This document shows positions 56,058 to 64,000 of a stretch of DNA of 64,000 bases, in pieces. Both the position numbers and the translations under genes were made by a program. The notes below the pieces were generated by a model, which worked only from the letters and a program-made list of their open reading frames with translations, searched no databases and was not told the origin of the DNA. The number at the start of each line of letters is the position of its first letter. The stretch's first letter is position 1. Origin of the DNA: Chrysomallon squamiferum (Eukaryota; Mollusca; Gastropoda; Neomphalida; Peltospiridae). Location of the stretch: NCBI GenBank assembly GCA_012295275.1, contig CM022673.1, forward strand, positions 6,587,311-6,651,310, read 5' to 3'.

Positions 56058-56097
56058 TTTTTTTTTTTTTTTTTTTTTTTTTATATATATATATATA
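56058..56097. repeat. T(n)-(TA)n composite repeat
   Basis: 25 T followed by seven to eight TA units. Confidence 0.92.
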
Positions 56098-57650
56098 TTT
56101 TAGAGATTGTTTTTAATGAGAAACATACCAAATAATGTATGTTTTGGGAAATAATTTTTCAATTTTTTTTTTTTTTTTTAAATATTGTGGAATAAAAATT
56201 CAGAAATAAATTTTCATTTAAAAAAAAAAAAAAAAAAAACATTACAAATTGATAAATATTGTTCAACAGACAAGATGTATATGTTTTTGGCACTAAATTC
56301 TAAGCTTATTATAAAAATCTGATGCATACAGTTACATTTTCAAATTTATTTTCTTTTTTTTATGTGTGAAATCTTGACAGTTTAAATTAAAAAAAAAAAT
56401 GATAATAATTATGTCCAATCTATTATTTGTCATATGTTTGGCTAAAAATGTTCTCAAGTTGCTTCTGAGCTGTAGGTGTTTTTGTTTTTATTTGGTTTTA
56501 CTTTTAAATAAAGAATAATTTTCTTTTCTTTTATGCCAAAAAAAGAAGAAGAAGAAAGGAGTAATAATAATAATCATCCAGTTTTATACTGTTTAATTTC
56601 AATTTATTTGTTTGACTGATCATTATAATGGTTTATTCTTTTTCTTTCATTTTAACCACAAACAAATTTGGCATATTTAATTTTCATTCCTTTATTAATC
56701 TTTTTTTCTCTCTTTTTTTTGTTTTCTTTACAATTTTTTTTCGCAGACTTTTTCTTTATTTTTTCTCTCTTTCAATCTTTCTTTCTTTTTTTATATTTAT
56801 TAATCTTTATCTATGCATTATTTTCATTCTGATCTCTTAAAAAGTAAGACCATTGATTGAATTTGCAGACATGTTCTGTTTTACATAATTACAAAGCAGA
56901 TTGTATCCAAGCTTATTGAAAAGTCTGTCACAGCTGGTTACAGAAATTGACCAAATTTATAAAATTTTATTACGATAAAGTCTCCTTTTTTTTCCATACC
57001 CACTGCTATTTCCTTCTGTTGTAATGGCAATGGTGAGAAATAGATGGTGCAAATTTGTTCATATGTCGTCTAATATTGAAGAAAAGCTAATCTGGAATGG
57101 GTCATTTAGAAAACAGCTTTCGAAATTATTAACCAAGTTATTCATGTTAGTGGCAAGTTATGAGGCAGCCATGTTTATTTTTCTGTTTATCTTTAATTAA
57201 TTATTTGTCTGTTCAAAATTGTTTTCTTCTTCATTGCAAATTATCTGTTATTTGTTTAACTTTTTTCTCCCATCTCACTCTTCAGTCGCAGTCGTTATTT
57301 GATTTTGAGAAAACTTTATTAAACTCTGGATGTTTTATTTCTGTCATTTGTAATTCTGCTTTTTAAACAAAAGTTAAAAAGTGTCGGATTTTATTTTAAA
57401 TGATTTTTCTCCTTTTTTGAAATATTTTTTTTGTCATTCATTATTAATTTATTTATTGCCATTTTTCAGTTTCAATTTTATAGTTGATTATTGTGTGTGA
57501 GTTTGATTATTAATTTTATTCATTTCATTTTTTTATGTTTTTTAAATATTTATGTTTGTTGTTTATTTTATTTTATTTTAATATCTTTGTTTATTTATTT
57601 CATTATCATAATTGTTATAATTAATGAGATAATCAATAATTATATAGTTA
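56098..57650. other. AT-rich non-coding sequence
   Basis: T and A runs at 56,164-56,179 and 56,220-56,240; T-rich at 56,630-56,815. Positions 56,860-57,360 are mixed but show no feature. No gene. Confidence 0.5.
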
Positions 57651-58014
57651 GCAAACAACCCACTTAAAATTATAAAGAAGAAACAATACAGGTGTGAAAT
57701 TTTAACAAAAGATACATACAACCATACTTTCCCAAAACCTCAACCAGAAAAATTGTATAATCTTTTTATCAAAAAAGCTGTACATTCCTTTAAGCATATA
57801 TGATAAATGTATAAGTGCATGTGTGTGTTTTTGATACACAAAGAAATTAAATTATATTTAAAAAAATAAACCCAACTAAATCTTTACAAAATATTGAGCA
57901 GACTTTGAATAAAGGACTGAGCAGAATGCTAACAATGGAAATTTCAAGCTTCAGCTAAAGTACTTGACTTTATAATGGCCTACGGGGACATTTAAATAAT
58001 TATTATACATAAGC
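57651..58014. other. Mixed sequence with T-box-like site
   Basis: AGGTGTGAA at 57,690-57,698 is a full T-box half-site match; CACTTAA at 57,661 is NK2-like. Otherwise AT-rich. Single short motifs like these can occur by chance. Confidence 0.3.
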
Positions 58015-58236
58015 ATGGCAGTTTTTTCCACGTCATTGAATTATCAATTCACCTCAGGATTATCTGCTGCAAGCCGAGCTCTCCAGTGTGAAAAAGATCA
58101 AAATGTTGCTGCCACCCTAGTCATTTTCAGCAGCGGCTGCATTCACAGTGTCAGTTATGGGCGTGGTGCCCGCTTTGTTCCTTTTTTGTGTTACGATATG
58201 CTTCATTTCACAAGCAAACTTGGATCACTGCATCTG

Positions 58237-58238
<2 letters not shown>
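58015..58238. promoter_or_regulatory. Non-repetitive island, candidate regulatory element
   Basis: About 220 bp with higher GC (CAGCAGCGGCTGC, ATGGGCGTGGTGCCCGC) that ends at a 28-nt T run. AAAGATCAAAATG is TCF-like. A 97-residue plus frame from 58,015 is mixed for about 75 residues and then poly-Phe. I recognise no domain and prefer a non-coding element. Confidence 0.35.
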
Positions 58239-58269
<31 letters not shown>

Positions 58270-58470
58270 CGACAAAGGATTTTCGTTTTCTTTCTCTCTC
58301 ACTCTTAAAGTCAAAATGCTTTGACATGCAACGAAAAACAAAACAAAACAAAAAAGATGAAAAGAAATAAAAAAAGAAAAAAAAAGAAAAACAGTGATGG
58401 TTTTAGAAACAAATAAAAGAAAAGGGGGGAAAAAAGAAAAAAAAATACATGTCTTGGGGTGTGAAACTGG
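58239..58470. repeat. Poly-T and A-rich sequence
   Basis: 28 T at 58,239-58,266, then A-rich sequence with AACAAAACAAAA and GAAAAAAAA words. Confidence 0.8.
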
Positions 58471-59130
58471 TACTCAACAGACTTCCTGCTGATAATGATG
58501 ACAAAAGGAAGTTAGCCAGAACTGCGCCTCAGAGGAATGAAAGAGAGATGTCACTGTAATATAACTTTGTCAACAACATATGTCAAGGAAGATCCTTCTC
58601 CCCTTGTCTCCTTTTCAAGAGAACTTTTTCCCCTTTTAGCTAACAGAATTTTCCTTGTCATTTGAAAACTCAGGCCTTATTTTTTTCTTATTGTTTCTCA
58701 TCCCTTCTGCTTTCATTTTCATCTCTTGCTGTTCAATCTCTTCTTTTATTCTTATCTTTCTCTTGCATCCTTCTTTCACTTTTTATCTCTTTTTCCTTCC
58801 ATCCTGTTTTTCTGTTTTATCCCTAAAGAAACCTACTCACTCTTTCTATTAACTATGTTTATACAAGAGGGGGGGACCTTACCTCTTCCTCCGTTAGTGG
58901 GGATGAGAGAGACAGCTGAATGACTGTGAAGTTGAAGGAAGATTAGAGAGAGAAAAATGCATGGGAAAGACTTGAATGAAGACCACATAATCCACAAAAT
59001 GTTCCACTGTCACTGGCCAGGCCAAGAGCTAATCGAAGCCTTTTGACAGACCATTTCCTGCATCTTGTCAACGAGTGCTTAGGCTAGGCAGGTTTTAGAA
59101 TCTCTGTATTGTAGACCAGATAAAGTCGGT
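58471..59130. other. Mixed-composition segment, possible island, with CT-rich middle
   Basis: Positions 58,470-58,680 and 58,860-59,130 are high-complexity (AACTGCGCCTCAGAGG, CACTGGCCAGGCCAAGAGC). The middle is pyrimidine-rich. No gene seen. Confidence 0.35.
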
Positions 59131-59740
59131 CAAATTGTGGAGGAAAATAATGTTATTATTCGTTTCATGGTTGTGAACTTTTGGAAGAAGTTACAGAGGA
59201 ATTCTTCTGACTTCCCTTCTCGACAGTTTTAAATTGTGGATGTGGGTATCAGTAATGGGTGAAAAAGTTGGTCAATTGATAAATATTGTAGAATAAAAAA
59301 AAATCTATATTATTTTTCATTCATGGTTGTGAAATGTTGGTACAAGTTGTACAGGTTGATTTATTTATTGGTTAAAAAGAGTCACGTTTTGGCTCACATC
59401 CAAAGACAGTTTCAAAGATGTGGCTTATTTTTACAGTATTGAACAATCCTGAATTTACCAAAGAATTTCTGTTTAAAAATAACAATTATTAAATATCTCA
59501 AAAAAACTCTGAGTATTACAGTAATAAAAGGGACAGAATAATATGATTACTCATACAACATTGTCAACAGTAGCATAATTTATAATTTTCCCAAGTTGTA
59601 ATGAAAAAAGAGAAAAAAAAAATTTCATTAACACATTAAAGACAATGAAATTCTGATATATACTCAAATATTGATTACAATAAATGTACATAGATCTTCA
59701 TTTATATCAGTTTCATTAACGTCATTCATTCTCATTACAA
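59131..59740. other. AT-rich spacer with a weak two-copy echo
   Basis: TTATTCGTTTCATGGTTGTGAACTTTTGG-like at 59,155 and TTTTTCATTCATGGTTGTGAAATGTTGG-like at 59,312 share a 14-bp identical core and lie about 157 bp apart. No gene. Confidence 0.45.
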
Positions 59741-60150
59741 CAGATTCGACTGTATCACTATAACATTATACTCGACACGTTTATGAAAAATTACATAAAT
59801 TCCTGTATGTCGCCGCCAGTGATGTAATAACTCAATGGAAATTATATCCTCCAGTAATTGAGATGTCTCAAGTTTCTGTGTCTTAACATAGATAGATCAT
59901 CATCAAGCCAAATGACGACATACAAGCATAATTGGTTGATTATCGCTAATGCCGGTTTCTACATGACAGAATCTGATTCTCCATTCATCTCTTTGGGTCA
60001 CTTTTGAGGTCACCGTATTACATCAGCTGTCAGATAGTTTGGCACTGACCACAGCCCAGTTTTTGTTTCATTACTAACTGAGGGCTGTTAAGTTGTCTAG
60101 GGACTGGAATAACTTACAGACAGATTACTCAACCTGGTTTACTTTTGGCT
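59741..60150. promoter_or_regulatory. Non-repetitive island, candidate regulatory element
   Basis: About 400 bp. GGGTCA and AGGTCA lie in direct orientation near 59,996-60,013. TTACATCAGCTGTCAGATAG combines E-box and TALE-like words. TTGATTATCGCTAATGCC holds homeodomain-type cores. No frame. Function inferred. Confidence 0.4.
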
Positions 60151-60575
60151 TTTCATTACACTTTTTGGGTTAAAAGTGAGATTGTCGTTTCTGTGTGGTT
60201 TTCTTTGTGATTATTATTATTATTATTATTTTTTAATTTGGGCTTTTTGGTTAATTATGAATTTTGTGGTTTATTTTGAAATGGATAAGATTTTTTTGTT
60301 TGTTTTGTATTTTTCCCCCCTGTTTTCATACATGTTTCATGTTGTTATGTATCTTCAAAATGTGTGTTTTTATTTTTACTTTTTATTTGCCTTTCATTTT
60401 GTAAGCTGAATTCGTTAGGAAAAGGTGGCACTTTTTCTTTGTTTCTGCTGCAATTGTTACAAAAACTTTATAGTGACCAACATGCAAACATACCAACTAC
60501 CAATATACAAAACATTTTGAAAAATCATTAACCTTTATATTATTTCCTTAGTATAAAAACAAATAAAAATCAATA
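60151..60575. other. T-rich spacer
   Basis: ATTATTATTATT near 60,211-60,230; otherwise T-rich. No gene. Confidence 0.55.
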
Positions 60576-60639
60576 AATGTTAAAGTCAAACATTTCTCAA
60601 ATGCTTATGATTCTTACAACAACAACAAAAGAATCACTG

Positions 60640-60755
60640 TCACAAATTACTATCACTTTGACATTGGTTTGTCATGTCACTTTGTCATCCGACAACACTC
60701 TGACACAGGTTGCCATGTCATTTTGTCACCCCATTATCACCTTTGGTGACAGCAA
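60640..60755. repeat. Degenerate about 40-bp tandem repeat
   Basis: GGTTTGTCATGTCACTTTGTCATCC-like and GGTTGCCATGTCATTTTGTCACCCC-like copies with TGACA(C/T) between; about two and a half copies. Confidence 0.6.
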
Positions 60756-61025
60756 GCAAGGCAGATGGGAAGCATTAGTGTGAAAGTTTAATCTTGAAAT
60801 TTTTCGATGTTGAAAATTTCTTTGAATTAGTAGCGTTAATGTAATTTCTAATGATTATTTTGAATGTCATTACTAGGTTTTTCTCAGTGTTGCAGTAACA
60901 AAATGTGATATGCTGTTTCAGAGATGTTAAAGGTTCAAATGAATTTTCATAATTTAAAATACTAAATAGGGTACTGAAAGTTAAAAAACTCGAATTTTTC
61001 TCCTTTTTTCTGTATTGGTTCTAAA
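60756..61025. other. AT-rich spacer
   Basis: Nothing recognised. Confidence 0.45.
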
Positions 61026-61060
61026 TTCTCTGTCTCTCTCTCTGTATATGTGTGAGTTTG

Positions 61061-61109
<49 letters not shown>

Positions 61110-61150
61110 GTCTATGTATATGTGTGAGTTTGTATCTCTCTCTCTTTCTC
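61026..61150. repeat. (TC)n-(AC)n microsatellite within a direct repeat
   Basis: TATATGTGTGAGTTTGTATCTCTC occurs on both sides of the TC/AC run (61,044 and 61,117), so flank and microsatellite were duplicated together. Confidence 0.9.
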
Positions 61151-61980
61151 ATTTCATCTGCTTTTTTATTCCTTTCTTTTTCTTTCATTCTGTCAATCCA
61201 TCTGTCTTTCTGTCCATTTCTGTTTCCATACCTATTAGACTTCACCAGTTCGATAAATTCACTAAAACCTTAAAACTTAAAATATGTTATTTCATAAATA
61301 AAATTCAGATCCAGATTTTATAACACACCCAAACACCATCACTGTCTAGTGAATAACAATGTATTTAATAAATAATCACACATGAAACTCTAGTCACAAA
61401 AAAACAAAAATACTCCCAGTATAATAGCAATAAATTTCAGCCCATATCATCGTTTCACAAAAATCTATATGTTCGACATTTTATAATGATTAGCATTCAA
61501 ATGCATCGAAATATTGTGAAACAAGTATTAATAATATACACACCCACATCTGGTGTTTAGGTTTCTGCTCTACAGTAACAGAGGATTATTATTTATTTTT
61601 TATTTTTTATTAAATTATTTAGAGTATTAATTTTGATATTGTATTTAACTACTGTTGTTAATGTACAGTTCCTGAATTAATACTGTGAATCATTTAATAT
61701 TAAAAATTTCGGACAAAACCATTAAAGTAACAGAAAATTCTTGTGTGGTTTTTTTTGAGTCTGATTTTACACAGAATTAAAAGCTTTGGTTTAAAGTTAC
61801 AATTATTTTTAATTTCAGCTATAGATTAAAGTAAGCAGCTGATAAAAATTTAATCATATCCTTTGTAATTAAATCATCAAAGAGATTAAGAAAATAAAGT
61901 ATAATGGATTTTGTGATGTGGTTTAAATTATATCAAAGAGAATTCATTGTTTTCAAACTGTATTCAAGTTACAATTTTTG
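61151..61980. other. AT-rich non-coding sequence
   Basis: CT-rich to 61,215, then AT-rich sequence with no feature I can name. Confidence 0.5.
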
Positions 61981-61982
<2 letters not shown>

Positions 61983-62034
<52 letters not shown>

Positions 62035-62051
62035 TAATAATAATAATAATA
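61983..62051. repeat. (ATA)n microsatellite
   Basis: About 22 ATA units with one interruption. The open frame is poly-Ile/Asn. Confidence 0.95.
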
Positions 62052-62639
62052 TTAACACTAACAAATCATTTTATTTTATTCATATAGTAGACAAGATGTG
62101 TTCTTTAAAAAAAAAAAATATATACAAGATTAAGATTAATATTAACAAAAATAAAAAATAAATAAATAAACATTTGTTGGAATGGAAAATAGATAAATGA
62201 TCCACTTGCAGGGGTTGATCTCTGAGGCAACTACACACCAAGCAAATACTTAATTATTTGTTATTGTTTCACCTCAAATGAAAAATAATCATAGTTTTAC
62301 CATAATAATGGTAATAGTAGTAGTTGTCATTGTAATAACAGCAGCAGTAGTAGTAGTAGTAGTAACAATAACAAAAGATAAAAAGAATAAACATTACAGT
62401 ATCTTTTATTAAATATGTTGGGACTTTTTTATGGGGTTTTTTATATTAAAAAATCTCAGTCATCATCAATATTACTACTTGCTTTTCTTAGGTTATAAGA
62501 GGAATAGAAAAAATTAGATATATATATATAAAAAAGTTTACACCCCACCATTAATTGTGTAAGGAAACTAAGTGATGCCATAATTGTATCTTTCATTTCC
62601 TTATGTAGCTGCAATGTAAGTATCATCGGCACTCTCTTT
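62052..62639. other. AT-rich spacer with (AGT)n
   Basis: AGTAGTAGT at about 62,345-62,363 and TATATATA at 62,519-62,531. No gene. Confidence 0.55.
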
Positions 62640-62824
62640 TCACATGCCAATAACACGTTGCCACTTTGAAATAAAGCAATCTACAACAGCGAAATGTGAA
62701 CACAAACCACTACTGCGGAATTAATGTGTCTTTGGCTGTATTGAAGCATGTGATTGGTTGATGGATGGCAAAATACCATGTCACAGCACCTGGGGAATGT
62801 CACCAAAATGTTGGTAATTAATAG

Positions 62825-62825
<1 letters not shown>
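62640..62825. promoter_or_regulatory. Short non-repetitive island
   Basis: About 180 bp of mixed composition (CACTACTGCGGAATTAATG, GTGATTGGTTGATGGATGG, CAGCACCTGGGG). It ends at an AG microsatellite. Function inferred from texture. Confidence 0.28.

Positions 62826-62826
<1 letters not shown>

Positions 62827-62859
<33 letters not shown>
62827..62859. repeat. (AG)n microsatellite
   Basis: About 16 AG units. Confidence 0.95.
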
Positions 62860-62863
<4 letters not shown>

Positions 62864-62911
62864 TTATATAGAGTTTATGTAGAGTTGTGTGGGTTTTATT
62901 TAACAAATTTG

Positions 62912-62944
<33 letters not shown>

Positions 62945-63152
62945 TTTTGGAAGATGAATTTGTGGGGTTTTTGGAGGTGTGTTTTTTTTCCCAGAATGCA
63001 TTGAATTCTTTTTTCATTTTTTTATTTATTTATTGACTTTATTTTTTTTTTTTTTTTTATTTCAGAAGATGGGTTACTAAAATGTATTGAACTCTTTATT
63101 ATTATTATTATTATTATATATTTTATTGTGTTTTTCACATCAATTCTCCTAA

Positions 63153-63187
<35 letters not shown>

Positions 63188-63400
63188 CTTGTTGGCATTT
63201 ATACGTGTATGAGTGTGCATGTGTGTACATTTCAAAAACGTTAAATAATAACTACAAACAATAACATAAAATCACAAAACTCTCTTCATCAATCTTTTCG
63301 TCGTCATCTTTTACATTTCACGAAACATAAAAATTCATAACTCAGTTAGTAAGCTTTGTCGAGAACGGGAAGGAAAAAAAAACAAAAAATAAACCTAAAA
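62860..63400. repeat. Poly-T-rich spacer
   Basis: T runs at 62,914-62,942, about 63,042-63,058 and 63,155-63,184, and (ATT)n at about 63,098-63,118. No gene. Confidence 0.8.
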
Positions 63401-63970
63401 AGGCAATACACGACTAATTAATTTGCCTACATCGTACATCAAGCAGCAACGTGGTACATGACGCCAACGTTCACTTTGAGTCAGTGATTACATCATTGAT
63501 TCCTTGCTTCGTGTAACATACAAAATTGGATTTCGCCACAAAATTTCGCAAGCAGGACCGTCAGTATTCATAAAAGGCACTGATTGGTTTTGTTGCTTCA
63601 TGTAACGGAATCTCTTCATGGAGGTCAAATTCCTGGTATTAATTCAGGAGGGAAGAATATGCTTACATAGGTAATCACAAAATGGTGGCACCAAACTTAA
63701 TTTCCCTGACTTTGTAATTGAATTCTTAATGTGGAATTTAGTCCACAAGGAAATGGGTAATATCTTTAAATGTATACTGTTTCTTCCACTGGGGGAGTCA
63801 GTGGTATCAAATGAGAAACTTTTCTTCACTTGTTGATTGACGGAAGGTCGGTTTCATTTGCCAGGAATATGACACAGATTTTCGGTAAACCGGAAATATA
63901 AAACTGATTTTTGCTACCAAGGGAGTGTGATCCTGATTTTGAACCCCCAAGGGAATTTTTGAAGAATTTT
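63401..63970. promoter_or_regulatory. Non-repetitive island, candidate regulatory element
   Basis: About 560 bp without simple repeats. TTGCTTC(G/A)TGTAAC occurs near 63,502 and 63,593, each preceded by a TGATT word. TGACGCCAACGTTCAC and ACCGTCAG carry CpGs. The 61-residue minus frame at 63,644-63,829 is unrecognised. It runs to the window end, where a T run begins at about 63,978. Confidence 0.38.
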
Positions 63971-64000
63971 GTTAGGTTTTTTTTTTTTTTTGTGTGTGAG

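Noticed and set aside
58015-58308. 97-residue plus frame as an exon
   Set aside because: Ends in poly-Phe from a T run; no recognised domain or splice evidence. Kept as a candidate non-coding island.

Overview
This is a eukaryotic intergenic or intronic window with no protein-coding gene that I can support. It is strongly AT-rich by eye (not computed). It is full of dinucleotide, trinucleotide and tetranucleotide microsatellites and long A/T homopolymers, with 47 T in a row at 14,198-14,244. It also carries many short tandem arrays and degraded tRNA-like, SINE-like pieces. All long open frames are either translations of microsatellites or short frames with no recognisable domain. The texture suggests a large, repeat-rich invertebrate genome; a mollusc, possibly a cephalopod, is my best guess (inference only). 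There is no marker gene, so taxonomy is not proven. I see no bacterial operon, phage, CRISPR array, rRNA or intact tRNA.

Layout. Two kinds of sequence alternate. The first is low-complexity filler. The second is a set of 'islands' of about 200-800 bp with mixed composition, more CpG and almost no simple repeat: about 3.3-3.5, 5.5-5.96, 8.8-9.1, 13.7-14.2, 15.14-15.56, 16.2-16.76, 19.43-19.74, 24.1-24.65, 25.24-25.86, 27.54-27.96, 30.0-30.5, 31.28-31.74, 36.24-36.64, 37.3-38.13, 38.57-38.93, 39.84-40.34, 46.08-46.34, 52.92-53.15, 54.0-54.89, 58.0-58.24, 58.47-59.13, 59.74-60.15, 62.64-62.82 and 63.4-63.96 kb. They look like conserved non-coding elements of a regulatory gene desert. Several hold close matches to conserved transcription-factor sites, such as a palindromic NF-kB/Rel-like site at 31,551 and a direct-repeat nuclear-receptor site at 3,460. 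Conservation itself cannot be seen from one sequence.

Tandem arrays with unit lengths of 30-200 bp are unusually frequent: 12.2, 13.1, 21.5, 26.0, 30.8, 32.2, 33.9, 41.1, 44.5, 46.5, 48.4 and 49.8 kb. The most notable are a tandem array of tRNA-like units (21.54-22.26 kb), an array of about 85-bp units each with a TAAT-type homeodomain core (33.94-34.56 kb), and an array whose units repeat a splice-acceptor-like pyrimidine-AG (49.85-50.35 kb). A tRNA-like SINE family is supported by a 20-bp segment that is 19/20 identical between 22,265 and 42,460.

How it works together (inference): no genes act together here. If the islands prove conserved, the window would be a long-range cis-regulatory landscape for a developmental gene outside the window, diluted by repeat expansion.
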